Shown here one piece after another: positions 1-10,985 of a stretch of 64,000 nucleotides of DNA. A model generated the notes under the pieces. It did not search any database. It was not told the origin of the DNA and saw nothing but the letters and a program-made list of their open reading frames with translations. Position numbers and translations under genes: made by a program. How positions within the stretch are numbered: position 1 is the first letter of the stretch; each line of letters begins with the position of its first letter. Origin of the DNA: Kingdonia uniflora (lineage: Eukaryota > Streptophyta > Magnoliopsida > Ranunculales > Circaeasteraceae); contig JACGCM010000669.1 of assembly GCA_014058105.1 (NCBI GenBank), forward strand, positions 3,658,001 to 3,722,000. Reading direction: 5' to 3'.

Positions 1-262
1 AACTGCAAGATAACACGGATTGTTGAATGTTGATTACATTTCTCACACAAATATTTTTGTATCCCATAAGACAACATTGGAAATGTTCACTTGTTTGAGC
101 ATATTCAACGCCATTTTCATAGGAAAACGGCACCCAATATGCTCTTTGATAAGAGATTGAAGGTTATGTTATAAGAAAATCATTGCATACTTAATTATAT
201 GTAATTTGTTAGGTTCTTTAGGCTTAAAAGGTTGATACACTTGTATATTCGTTAAGTCTAGC
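1..262. other. left flank of the nested retrotransposon stack, no gene seen
   Basis: AT-rich sequence with no convincing reading frame. Its last five bases, CTAGC, are repeated just after the far LTR at 21913-21917, so this stretch and the DNA from 21918 onward were contiguous before element B inserted. Confidence 0.6.
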
Positions 263-986
263 TGTAATAACCTATTTTCGTATTGCACGAAGATAACGCT
301 TTACACCTTTCGAAATCTAGGATGTTTAGTTATGAACATAAAATAAATAACACTAGATTTAGCGTGGAAAACCCTTGAATGGGTTAAAAACCACGACCAC
401 TCATGAGGATTTTAGAAAAAGAGAGAGGTTTATTTAGACTGTTAGCTATTACAAAGAAAGAGAGAAAGATGTCGAAATGATCTCTTAGAGGTTCTCAGAG
501 CAGTCTTCTCTAATTCGTAGCTATCTAGTCTTATTTATAGGTCTTATAATATGACCGTTATTGTTTTAATGAGGAACGTTACAATATGTGAACTTGATGA
601 GTCTTCATAATGGTCGAGTAACGGCTTGAGTAACTCTTTTTCCTTGTAATCGCTCTATAATGTGTCATAAATGGCCACGTGCTTGTTGACGAGGTCGAAG
701 TACTGTAGATGTATCAGTTCAAAGTACTGTAGCAGGTCGAAGTATTACAGCAGGTCAGAGTACTGTAGCAGGTCAAAGTTATTGTAAGAGGTCAGATTAC
801 TGTAGCAGAACGGGTTAATGTAGCTGTTACTATTCAAAGTACTGTAGCTGCAGTAGTTCAAAGTACTGTAGCAGGTCGGATTACTGTAGCAGTTCGGGTT
901 AATGTAGTTGTTACTATTCAAAGTACTGTAGCTGTAGTAGTTCAAAGTACTGTAGCAGGTCGGAGTATTGGAAATAGGTCACCACA
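263..986 (-). repeat. left (3') LTR of element B
   Basis: It starts TGTAATAACC, ends CACCACA, and aligns with the split right LTR (6383-6675 plus 21509-21912). The part from about 690 to 965 is a minisatellite of AGTACTGTAGCAGGTCGGA-type units in the U3 side. The left part (R-U5 side) carries the polymorphic TATTGCACGAAG block that distinguishes B-type from A-type LTRs. Confidence 0.9.
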
Positions 987-1109
987 TTCACCCCATCTCA
1001 GCCAATAGCACGAGAAGCATCAAAAGGGAGTGGTGTTGGTTGAGACATATCTTTGATCTTTGGATATGTAAATTGCATGGTTGAAGCAACTGCTGTAAGA
1101 GAATGTATT

Positions 1110-1255
1110 ATAATGTATGATAATTGATGATAATGTATGATAATATAGTAGAATGGATGATCATGTATGATACTGTAGTAGAATGGATGATCATGTATGA
1201 TAATGTAGTAGAATGGATCATCATGTATGATAATGTAGTAGTAGAATGTATGCTA
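1110..1255. repeat. short minisatellite inside element B
   Basis: Roughly 30-bp units built on ATGATCATGTATGATAATGTAGTAGAATGG repeat about four times with small changes. The same block occurs almost unchanged in element C (about 39725-39870). Confidence 0.75.
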
Positions 1256-1257
1256 AT

Positions 1258-2000
1258 ATGTATTGAATATTGCATAGCTGAATGGCGTCTCTGCTAGATC
1301 GAATTGATTGACTCAATAAGCGACCCTCGGAGAGCGTGTATATTTGATGAGCTATGATGCAGATCCCTATTACAGGTCGAGCTGAGCGACCGTGATGAGA
1401 CATGTATTGAATATTGCATAGCTGAATGGCGTCTCTGCCAGATCGAATTGATTGACTCAATAAGCGACCATCGGAGAACGAGTATATTTTGATGCTATGA
1501 AATAGATCCCGGTTATAGGTTGAGCTGAACGATCGTGATGAGACATGTATTAAATATTGCATAGCTGAATGGCGTCTCTACCAGATCGAATTGATTGACT
1601 CAATAAGCGACCCTCGGAGAGCGTGTATATTTGAAGAGCTATGAAGTAGATCCCGGTTATAGGTCGAGCTGAGCGACCGTGATGAGACATGTATTGAATA
1701 TTGCATAGCTGAATGGCGTCTCTGCCAGATCAAATTGATTGACTCAATAAGCGACCCTCGGAGAGCGAGTATATTTGATGAGCTATGATGTAGATCTCAG
1801 TTACAGGTCGAGCTGAGCGACCGTGATGAGACATGTATTGAATATTGCATAGCTGTGTAACGTTTTTGCCAGATCGAATTAATTGACTCAATAAGCGACT
1901 TTCGGAGAGCAAATATATTTGATGAACTATGATGTAGATCTCAGTTACAGGTCGAGCTGAGCGACAGTGATGAGACATGTATTGAATATTGCATATAGGT
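1258..2000. repeat. 144-bp tandem repeat array of element B
   Basis: The anchor TATTGAATATTGCATAGCTG (or close variants) recurs at 1261, 1405, 1548, 1692, 1836 and 1980, giving a period of 143-144 bp and about five full units. Each unit has a GATCGAATTGATTGACTCAATAA block and a GAGCGACCGTGATGAGACAT block. The period is divisible by three, so open frames run through the array, but these are repeat translations and not genes. Element C has the same 144-bp array and element A a related 135-bp array. Confidence 0.9.
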
Positions 2001-2029
2001 TGGACTGGTTGAACCAATAACCAACTTGT

Positions 2030-3610
2030 AGGATGTTTGGTCGAGTTCGCCCCGAGTATGAGTTAAGTTGATTGATCTTGAGCCCGAAGTTGAGGTTGTA
2101 CATTTGCATCTGAAGCTGTGGTCGGGTTCGTTCTGAGTATAAGCTCGAATAAGTTGTAATCGCCTCGAGTACCTCGACCTCGAGCGCTTTCATAATGTGG
2201 TTTGATAAGTTTGATCATTGAGTCTGAATCTGAGATTAGGCTCACCCCGAGTATAGCTTGAATGAGTTGTAATCGCCTCGAGTACCTCGACCTCGAGCGC
2301 TTTAATAATGTTGTTGAAAAGATCGGGCTCGCCCCGAGTATGATTTACGTTGATTGATATTAGCCTGTTGTGCCTGAATCTGAAGTCGGGTTTGCCCCGA
2401 GTATGAGTATGAATAAGTTGTAATCACCTCGAGCGCCTTAATAATGTTGTTGAAAATATCGGGCTCGCCCCGAGTATAGCTTGAATAAGTTGTAATTGCC
2501 TCGAGTACCTCGACCTTGAGCGTTTTCATAATTTGGTTTGAATTTTATGTTTGGCTTGAGATTCATATTAGTTTCTGTTGTTGTCGTTGAAACTGAAGTA
2601 ATAGTTGTTGTTGCTGTGAACTTGGCATATTAGTCGTAGTAGTAGTTGTTGGTTTTTGGCATCTGTTCGTCATTAGCATGGGACACCAAAAAAAAGTTCT
2701 CATGGCTCATTGGCATTGTGAAATTCTTGTTGAGTATGAGCAATCTTGTGAAGAGATTGAGATGCTGAGGTCGGACTCGCCCCGAGTATGGTTGTTGGCC
2801 TCCATATTAAGACATTTGATGATGGGAATACTTCCTTGGTTCTGAAGTTGTCGCGCCCATGAGAAGAGATGAAGCCATTTGATTCTCTGTTATTGTTGTT
2901 GTTGATCATGTTGTTGAAGCAGAGCTCGATTCACAGATAGTTCAATGGTGGACCAATTCGAACTGCAAATATCATTTGGGCTTCGCGAACTGTCGGATTC
3001 GACCTGTAAATTGTGCTTGGGCTTGACGAACTGTTAATTTCGATCTGTAATCTGCGATTGGGTTTCATGTACTGTTCTTCCAATCCGTAATCTGCGTTTG
3101 TTGGTATTCAACCTGTTTGAGCTTGTTGTTGATTCGGTCTCGTCGTCATTTACGAGCTTGGTCGAAGAACATTGTTGTTGTTTGTTGGTTCGGGTTCATC
3201 ATCTTTTACGAGCTTCATTAGCTCGATTTAAAGATTATGTCAAATCTGTAAAAAGTCTTCACGAACTGTTGATGTTTGAGTTGTTGATGTAGATATTATT
3301 TAAAGTTTCACGAACTGTCGATATAAAGAATTCAAAACTTAGAGCTTCTCAAACTGATGAAGTAGTAGTGGCTGAATCTGAAGTCGGGCTCCCCCCGAGT
3401 ATAAGCTTGAATAACGAGCTCGATAATAAGTTGTAATCGCCTCGAGTACCTCGACCTCGAGTGCCTTAATAATGTTGTTTGATAAGTTCAATAATTGAGT
3501 CCGAATGTGGAGTCGGGTTCGCCCCGAGTATAATCTTGATTAAGTTGTATTCGCCTCGAGTACCTCGACCTCGAGTGCCTTAATACCGCGGTTTGATAAG
3601 TTCGATCATT
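2030..3610. repeat. CTCGCCCCGAG / CTCGAGTACCTCGACCTCGAG repeat region of element B
   Basis: Interspersed copies of CTCGCCCCGAGTATA and GCCTCGAGTACCTCGACCTCGAG, separated by AATAATGTTGTTTGATAAG-like spacers, occur at about 2050-2545 and 3385-3610. CTCGccccGAG and CTCGAGgtCGAG can both fold into small hairpins. Between the blocks (2560-3370) is unique sequence with many repeats of CGAACTGTTGA type. No protein-coding gene is evident. Confidence 0.7.
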
Positions 3611-3683
3611 GTTGCTATGTGTTGGTTCGATCAAAGAACTTGGGTCAGTACTGTTGGCTGAAAGGTGCGTAGAGCAGCCACCA

Positions 3684-4495
3684 TGTGACGACCTACCGAA
3701 CGCCGGCCAAATTTACCCGAGCGTTTTGAGTTCTGTCCGAATGTATTTGTTCTCTATATCCTAATATAGCAGCACGCCAAGTTTCGTCGCAATCGGATTC
3801 AGTTAAGGGGGCGAAAAGGTCCAGTACGCTTCGTCTCATGTTTTAACGTTTCCTTTTGGAAGTTGACTATTTACTTAGTAGCTATATTAAGGAGGAACCT
3901 TGGTCCGATCCTCCCCATGACTAAAAGAGCTTTAATGCTTGGTCATCAAGGACCCCGGCTCATGGACTATCTACAAGGGATAGTTATGAGTTCTCCTAGG
4001 CCTAGGGTAGGCTAGGGGACATTGCCTCGCAATGCGGGCCGGTTTTCATTAGAGGGCTTCATATGGCGCCGCTATGCCCCGCGGGCTATCCGAGATGCAC
4101 CGCCCCTTTCAGATGGACAGTATAATTAGTCAAGGCTCGTCGCCCCTTGAGATATGAGTCCCTAAGGTGGAAACCGGCATATCAAGCTACCCTGATCCGC
4201 TACAGGACAGGTGTGCTTTCCGTGTCTCGCGCGCGTCGTGAGAGATTACGCTGTAGGGATTATTGAGGGAACCTTCAGCGTTGTTGCCTTTACTGAATAC
4301 ATATTCAATGACCCCTCACGAGTATCCAGGATAATCCGGATGTCGCTCTAGCATCCGTGGGTTGTATGCCACTGGCGCGCCGCGTTTGTTGAAGATGGCT
4401 GGTACACGCCGACCTCGCGTCCGTGTACGCCGCACGGTCCCCTATTCCGCTGCACTCCGGGAACGAGAGAGTCGGTCCCGGCTAGGGCCGTGTCA
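3684..4495. mobile_element. solo LTR of an unrelated LTR retrotransposon, nested in element B
   Basis: An 812-bp block begins TGTGACGACC, ends GGGCCGTGTCA, and is flanked by a perfect 5-bp duplication CACCA (3679-3683 and 4496-4500). It is clearly more GC-rich than its surroundings and has no counterpart in element C. Terminal TG...CA, a TSD and the lack of a partner LTR or internal region mark it as a solo LTR left by recombination between the two LTRs of a full element. The TGTGACGACC start resembles several plant Gypsy LTRs, but I cannot name the family. Open frames inside it are incidental. Confidence 0.85.
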
Positions 4496-4779
4496 CACCA
4501 TATCATCACATAAACCCGATATACAAGTGCTTATCAGATGTGATTCAGGAATACCGCAAACTAATGTTAGCAAGATCTTTGAAACCGTACTGAAATTCCC
4601 AGACATAACCTGTTTGCCGAAGCTGAGATAGAGAGACTCTTGGATTCATATGTTTGCCAGATCCAAAGCGAAAGCAAGTGAAAATTTTGCATCTTTCAAG
4701 TTAATAGTAGTAATCGAAGCCAGTTGAGCATCTGGAATCAGACCTCCCAAGCTCAATGTAAAAAGCCTTTTCAAATTGT

Positions 4780-5335
4780 GAAACGAACTGCTTCGTTGGC
4801 ACAAAATGAACTGCTTCGTTAGCGTAAAATGAACTACTTTGTTGGCGTGAAAGAAACTGTTTTGAATGCCTGAAATGAACCTTTTTTTTGAAGGCATGAA
4901 ACGAACCGCTTCGGGGTTATGATATGAACTGCTTTGTTGTTGTGATACGAACTGTTTTGAAGGCCTAAAATGAACTGCTTCATTGGTGTAAAGCGAACTA
5001 CTTTGTTGGCGTGAAACGAACTGTTTTGATTCTTTTGAAGGCCTGAAGTGAACTGCTTCAGGGTTATGATATGAACTGCTTTGTTGTTGTGATACAAACT
5101 GTTTTGAAGGCCTGAAATGAACTGCTTTGTTGGTGTAAAACGAACTACTTTGTTGGCGTGAAACGAACTATTTTGATTCTTTTGAAGGCCTGAAGTGAAC
5201 TGCTGAATTGCTTTGTTGTTGTGATACGAACAATTTTTAAGGCCTGAAATGAACTGCTTCGTTGGTGTGAAACAAATTGCTTCATCGTTGTAATACAGAC
5301 TGCTTTGTTGCTGTCGTAATACGGACTGCTATGTT
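4780..5335. repeat. 24-bp-type minisatellite in element B
   Basis: Degenerate units of the form GAACTGCTTTGTTGGTGTGAAAC recur about twenty times with insertions of TTTTGAAGGCCTGAAAT. The units are about 23-25 bp and are not strictly phased. The minus-strand frames through it (MYHNNKAVHII type) are repeat translations. Confidence 0.75.
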
Positions 5336-5740
5336 ATTGAAGAAAAAATCCCAAGCATAGTGGACATTGTCCGTTTCATTGAATCCGCCCTTTCAATTCC
5401 CTTTACGGATTAATCACCGCGAACTTGCAATAGCCATCGTGCTTACGCTTCCCTTTACGGAATAACACTTAATATCTGCCTGTACAAAACTCGTCGCGCT
5501 AATAAGCGTTGACGGCTGTAAATATCATTGTGGAGATCGAACAAAAATCTGCTATTGATGAGGTCGAACGAAGACCAATCTCGATTCAAGCTCAATTCAG
5601 AGAGAGAGAGAGACCTATTATTTTTCGGCCCACGTCGACCATTATGCGTTGGAGCTCGAATGAGCCATTATTTAGAGTTCGATCAAACTCAGATGTGTTC
5701 AGAACGCTCGCAAATAACAAGCGATCGTAATCAAAATACT

Positions 5741-6082
5741 TCATAAAGGGTAAATTTGAGGTTGTTGAGTGACCAAAATATGGTAAAACTCATCTTTGAG
5801 TCTGGCCATGACGGTTTGGATAGCGTCATCGAGCGTATTATTGCCATCGTCGATGGTGGTTTTGAGATATTTTTTGCCTTTGTTTCGATCATCGCCTGGG
5901 AAGATCATTCGATCTCGTGCTTCTTCTGAGGTTGATGAGTCCCATTGTAGGATGAACTCTAGTGATTCCATGGTCTCCAAAACTCAGAGTTTTAAATGTT
6001 CAATGTTTGGAGAGAGAGATGACAATATAGGCGACAATGAAGATGATTGTGAGAGAAGGTGGAGATTTTTTGGGGAAATCAT
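5741..6082 (-). pseudogene. EXO70-like exocyst subunit fragment captured in element B
   Basis: On the minus strand an ATG at 6082 opens a frame with a Ser/Pro/Leu-rich leader, one in-frame TGA (5984-5986), then a segment containing LQWDSSTSEEARDRMIF and AIQTVMARLKDEFYHIL, ending at a stop at 5741. The pattern WDS-x-SEEAR-(D/E)-RMIF followed by AIQ-x-AMARLEDEFRHIL is typical of the N-terminal region of plant EXO70 proteins, which tether secretory vesicles at the plasma membrane. A full EXO70 has about 600 residues, so this is only the N-terminal part. It lies between the minisatellite and the gag leader of a retrotransposon and has no equivalent in element C, which suggests capture of a host-gene fragment. 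The family call rests on motif memory. Confidence 0.55.
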
Positions 6083-6249
6083 ATTTTGTGGGGAATTATA
6101 GATATTTTCCAAAACTCACCGAATATTTGTGGCTCTGGTTTCACAAAAAATAAGAATGCTGAGAGAGAGAGAAAGAAATAGGGAAACAGAAACTCGTATG
6201 TTTAAGCTCGACATTACGTAGAGAGAATCAACACTTTCTGCTTACATAG

Positions 6250-6362
6250 TATTTTGCAGATCCGTCACTCCTTCAATAGCGTCAGGCAGGGAGTTGTGTG
6301 TTTGCCATCTTTCGAGAAATAAATTAGTAAACTGGATTAGAGAACGCTGAGTGTATGTTTCG
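6250..6362 (-). pseudogene. remnant of the gag leader and start of element B
   Basis: Minus-strand sequence next to the PBS matches the leader and first codons of element A gag (20600-20733), including the GCAGATCCGT, TCAGGCAGGG and TTTGCCATCTTT blocks. The frame is short and broken. It shows that B derives from a gag-pol element by loss of coding sequence. Confidence 0.7.
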
Positions 6363-6380
6363 TTCCCACAGACGGCGCCA
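6363..6380 (-). other. primer-binding site of element B
   Basis: Read on the minus strand, TGGCGCCGTCTGTGGGAA starts 2 bp inside the right LTR. Its first nine bases are complementary to the 3' end of a plant tRNA ending CGGCGCCA, the form common in Tat/Athila-group Gypsy elements. Identical sites lie at 20734-20751 (element A) and 43165-43182 (element C). Confidence 0.8.
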
Positions 6381-6382
6381 AA

Positions 6383-6675
6383 TGTAATAACCTATTTTCG
6401 TATTACACGAAATAATGTTTTACACCTTCGAAATCTAGGATGTTTAGTTATGAACGGAAAATAAACAATACTAGATTTAGCGTGGAAAACCCTTGAATGG
6501 GTTAAAAACTACGACCTCTCCTGAGGATTTTAGAAAGAGAGAGAAGTTTATTTAGACTGCTAGCTATTACAAAGAGAGAGATATGTTAAAATGATCTCTT
6601 AGAGGTTCTCAGAGCAGTCCTCTCTAATTCGTAGCTATCTAGTCTTATTTATAGGTCTTATAATATGACTGTTAT
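6383..6675 (-). repeat. right (5') LTR of element B, first part
   Basis: TGTAATAACC at 6383 opens the right LTR, which matches 263 onward, including the B-type TATTACACGAAA block. It breaks off at ...GACTGTTAT (6675), where element A inserted, and resumes at 21509. Confidence 0.9.
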
Positions 6676-7450
6676 TGTAATAGCCTATTTTCGTAGAGAC
6701 CGAAAATAGTGCTTTACACCTTGAAATGGAGAATGCTATAGATGAAATATCTATAAACATAAAGTTTTAGCATGGAAAACCCTTGAATGGGTAAAAAACT
6801 ACGACCTCTCCTGAAGATTTTAGAAAGGGAGATGTTTATAGATGTTTGCTAGCTATTACAAAGAGAGAGTGAGATAGAGAGAAAGAAAGATGTAGAAATA
6901 ATCTCTTAGAGGTTCTCAGAGCAGTTTCCTTCTAATCCGTAACTATCTAGTCTTATTTATAGGTTTTATAATATGACCGTTGGTTATATTGATGAGAAAC
7001 GTTACAATATCAGGCTTTGATGAGTCTTCATGGTGGACTTTGTAACGTCCCGATACTTGTTGATCTGTAACGGATCTATTAACATTCTTTAGTTGTAGCT
7101 TCAGATCGTTGGGAAGGTACGATTTCTTGTGATGCTCATGTGCATGCGATCTGTTGACAAATGGAAGAGTATCTTTTGCAGTGCGAAGTCACAGGATGCT
7201 TTGATATCTCTGAACTGTTGATGATGATGCAATCTCTAATAGTATTTGTGTGTATTCGAACTGTTGCTAGATATCTGAGTATTTTGTACAGTGCGATGTT
7301 ATTGAATGCTTTGTCATTCTGAGCTGCAGATGGGGAAGTCTGTATTACGATCTTCTTGCTTTAGTCCCTGATTGGTTATCAGTGTATTATCTCGAGCTAT
7401 GTGAGTTGGAATATCGGACTTAGTACGGGGATTAGAAATAATCCCTTACA
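6676..7450 (-). repeat. left (3') LTR of element A
   Basis: It is 775 bp, TGTAATAGCC...CCCTTACA, and pairs with 20754-21508. On the minus strand a purine-rich tract (ACTGAGAGGGAGCAGT, 7451-7466) precedes it as expected for a polypurine tract. Confidence 0.9.
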
Positions 7451-7466
7451 ACTGCTCCCTCTCAGT

Positions 7467-9328
7467 CAATAGCAGTAGAAACGTACGTTGCGAGTGGTGT
7501 TGGTTGAGAAGTCCAGTCGTCTGAATTGAATGATGTATTGATGGCCCCCATTTTATCTTGGAAGAAGTAGTTTCAACTGTTGGGTCTCCCAGAAATTCTT
7601 CTTGAGACATGTACTTGAGGTGAATATCTTATTGGAAGTTGTGGAGTACATTACATGCTACGGGTATATAATTTGGTTAACAATTGCTAGCACTGTTCAA
7701 CCTGGTTAACGTTGTCAGTTGTTTATGTTTACTTGAGTAGCAGTAATGGTGACAACTCGATGCCAAGCATATGAAGCTAGGGTTCAGACAAAAATGACGA
7801 GTCTGCAAACTTGTTATTTTGGCACCCAAAGACTCTCGTTGCCAACTCCAATCCCTGTTCCGCTGACTTTCCATGGGATAACGTGGGAAGAAGTAGAGGA
7901 GACAGAGGAAGATTTTCATCAACTGTGGCGATTCCATTATATGGTTTTGTTTGCTGCTCATCGTCGGTTTTATCTGCGGATGCTTGCAGAAGATGCGGTG
8001 TTGGCAGAAGACGAGAAGACGGGGAAATCGTCTGAGAAGTACTCTCGATACCCTGCGAAAGATTGGGTATTGTAACGGTGAAGGAGGTCCTTCGTTAGAA
8101 GTGGAGGTGGGGGTTATGGAGTAGTGGTGGGATTAATTTTATCTTTTGCCTCATTCTAATTTTTATCCTTGAGCTTTGAGTTTTTCTGCTGGGCCCTCCA
8201 TTTTTTATTTATTTAAGTGTTGATCTGCAACGTAGGCTATTCTCTGTAGAAGATAAAAATGTCTGTAGAGCTTGTAATCTATATCTTCGAACTGGTTGAA
8301 GTGTTCGTTCTTGTAACTTGTTTTCCTTGAATAAGAAATTCATAATCATTATCTTATCTTGTAAGTGCTTGGAGCCGTTTTTAGAACTGCTGTAAAAAAA
8401 ATCGAACTAGTCACTGATGACATATGTCAAAAATATGTAGGACGTCGTGTTGATATCTCCGAACTGGTGCATGTCGCCCCTATATATATGTGTGTCCTTA
8501 TTGAGACACGTTGTTGTTATGCGTGTGGGTGTGACAAGGTCGTGATCCCTTTCGTGTCATGAGTTATTTAGAGCCATGCCGTTGTTAACTTGAATACTTG
8601 TTATTGTCAATGGAACTTGGTCGGAGCCTTTGAGTACGCGCTGGATAAGCGTGTGAGAACTATATTGAAGCCATTCCGCGTCGTGAGGAGTGTTATCCGT
8701 TTTATCGTTGTATGTAAGGTCGGATGGGTGATCTTAATAAAATGATGTGCTTGTGTTATGGTCGGTTCACCATCGCTTTCTGTATCTTGAATGAAAAAAG
8801 GAACTGAAGCAGGATTTGCCACTGATATTTCTGCGTCTGTCAAGCCTATAATGTGGTAAGTGACAGCTGTAATAGTTGTACCTAGGTTTTCTGATCTGGA
8901 ACCATATTATAAAAAGTATAGCAGGATCGTGCAGCTGTAGAAAGTTGTTGCTGGAAATAATCGTGCTGTAAGATCTGAGTAAATCTTCTTGGGCAGTGAG
9001 TCCGTAATAATGGCAGAGGAGAGAGAGTGACGTGAAAACAAAACACGTTACCCCAAAAACCATTATGAGGGCATACGAAAAGACGTGTCTGTTAGGAGAG
9101 ATGATGTAGACACGTGTCCCGAAGAGCCATCATTTCAGAAACCGAGGGGTAATATAAAAACTTTTCTCCCTTCTTCTCTTAAAACACAATCAGTTGCAGA
9201 CAGAGGCAGAAGCATTTCTAGAGAGAGAAATTTTTTGAATTTTAAACGCAGTCTTCTAGCGTTCTGTGATCAACCTACTAAGAAAAACAAAGTTTTGTCA
9301 CCTGATGTGCGAGCGGTAAACGGAGTGG
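7467..9328. other. non-coding stretch of element A upstream of the antisense gene
   Basis: Only small frames are present. The longest (7746-8075 plus, 109 codons, beginning MVTTRCQAYEARVQ) shows no family signature and is opposed by an equally long frame on the other strand, so I do not call it a gene. The first 60 bp resemble the equivalent position in elements B and C (AGTGGTGTTGGTTGAGA). Confidence 0.4.
9111..9160 (+). promoter_or_regulatory. probable promoter of the antisense gene of element A
   Basis: A G-box (ACACGTGTC, core CACGTG 9111-9116) lies 35 bp upstream of a TATA-like AATATAAAAA (9151-9160). The spacing to a plausible start site near 9185 and to the first usable ATG (9329) suits a plant RNA polymerase II core promoter for the plus-strand gene. 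This is inference from motifs only. Confidence 0.4.
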
Positions 9329-10924
9329 ATGACTGCTGCTCTTCTAGTACAGGTTAGTGACTCTGTTTTCATTTTCTCTATTTTTTTTTGCTGTGTTAGG
9401 TTCCTCAAAAATGGGTAGGTTGCATTTGTGAACTGTTTGGGTAGATTAACAATGTGTTGGGTACGGCTGAGGGAGGAGGTCTGTTTTGTTAATAAAAATC
9501 TCTGAATAGATTTTCCTTTATGTGTGGTAGATGCGCTCAAAAACCCTGAAACCCAGTAGTAAATTTGTTGTCTCTGCCAGTAGTGAGGAATCATCATCGT
9601 CTGATAGGACTATGGATGATTATGTGGTAATTGGTACGGTGACTGCTGACAATCCGTCTGTGTCTTCTGGGAGGGGGGTGGGGTTGCATGCTGGAGGTGA
9701 AACTGGGCAATTTTTTAAATATCCCAAGAATGTAGACGTAGCGAAGAAATTTTTACAGTATAAAAAGAGTTTAGACGGAGAATGGGGGGATTATGTGATG
9801 AATACAGGGTTGTGGTTTAGAACTCTGGTGAGGCCGAGTTGTAATGTAGAGCATTATCAGGTGCCTTCTCTGGATCGTTGGAAGAGAAGTATGGATATAG
9901 GAGATGATATAGATATCGCTTATTATAATAGGACTGGATCAGAGGTCGTAGAGGAAGGATTTCTCTGCAATTTGAATCAGGTCGCATATGGGTTAAGAAT
10001 TCCCCTAACCTTTTTCCAAAAAGGGGTAATGAATGCACTAATGAGTTGCCCCGGCCAATTGAATGGTAACATTTTTGAGATGATGAGGGTCTGTGAAGTT
10101 CTTAATCAGAAGTGGAGAGATAGTGGCATTGCGAGACAGTTCGTTGTGGGCGATGTCTTGAAATACTTTAAGTTTAAGTATATGGAAGATCGGAAGAGCG
10201 GATATTTATTTAGTGACTCGGTGAGGCCAATTTTTTTTGAGCCATCCGGGAGGCCCTGGTACGACCATCTTGTGATGGTGAAGGGTAATTTTATGCAAGT
10301 ACCTGGGGAACCCGTGCTCGAGCTGATATATAAGAGTTTTAGCGAGAGTAAGTGTCTTCATTCTGTCTGTAGTTTGTCTCTTAACTTACTGCGAGCTGCT
10401 AACATAGTTTTATTATTGTTTTTGCAGAGCCTAAACCAAAAGTTGTTACTGCTACATTAAGTTTGTTTGACATCGTTAGTCGAGAAGGGAGCGAACTGAA
10501 CAAAGTTCTTGGAGAGCTAGGAATTCTCAGAGAGAAGAGGCTTAACTCTGTAGTGGAAAAATTTCAACGAGCTCAGCAAAAATGTGCTATGGCTACATCT
10601 GGCTCTGCTTACGCCGATGTTATGGAGATTCCTGCCTGTGCTGTGGGTTCTTCAAATTCTTTAGTTCGGCGACCAAAAATGAAAAAGTCAGTGCCGCCTT
10701 CTGAGCAAACAACGCCTTTGCAGCCATCGCCGATGGAAACTTGGGGGGTGGCTGCTGATGTGAATATAGCTCCTCCTCTGAAGAAGCAAAGAAAATAATC
10801 TGGGAAAGATATTCGAGCTTCTTCGAAGGGTGTCAACCTTGAAGCCGTGGAACAGGAGGCATTGGACTTGGCTACGCGTGATCCCACCAGCCTTGATACT
10901 CAAATCCAATCCAGCATCTCTCAG
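9329..10924 (+). pseudogene. antisense gene of element A, N-terminal part (spliced, putative gypsy-type transposon domain)
   Basis: A short first exon (9329-9352, MTAALLVQ) ends at a GTTAGT donor and joins in frame to 9531 after a ...GTGGTAG acceptor. Exon 2 (9531-10347) holds a Ser-rich leader and a globular region with NLNQVAYGLRIPLTFFQKGV, ending at GTAAGT. Exon 3 starts at 10428 after TTTTTGCAG, and the split codon restores the frame. A TAA at 10796-10798 interrupts exon 3; the same frame continues to CAG|GTATGC at 10924. The globular part resembles the plant family called putative gypsy-type transposon domain (Pfam Transposase_28), encoded antisense in Tat elements. Its function is not known. 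Splice sites and frames agree across all three exons, which supports a real former gene. Confidence 0.6.
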
Positions 10925-10985
10925 GTATGCAATGTGTTCTTTGACAAAATATTTGTCAGATAATGATCCGACCTTGTAATATTGT

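Noticed and set aside
745..945. Minus-strand frame rich in Tyr, Ser and Asn (also 21666-21911)
   Set aside because: It is a translation of the U3 minisatellite of the LTR.
4362..4631. Plus-strand Arg-rich frame
   Set aside because: It crosses the end of the solo LTR and has no conserved motif.
3640..4640. GC-rich block that looks like ribosomal or organellar DNA
   Set aside because: No rRNA landmark could be recognised, and TG...CA ends with a perfect CACCA duplication show a solo LTR.
4834..5097. Minus-strand frame in element B
   Set aside because: Repeat translation of the 24-bp minisatellite.
7746..8075. A 109-codon plus-strand frame in element A
   Set aside because: Opposed by a similar-sized frame on the other strand and without recognisable motifs, so it is left as unassigned non-coding sequence.
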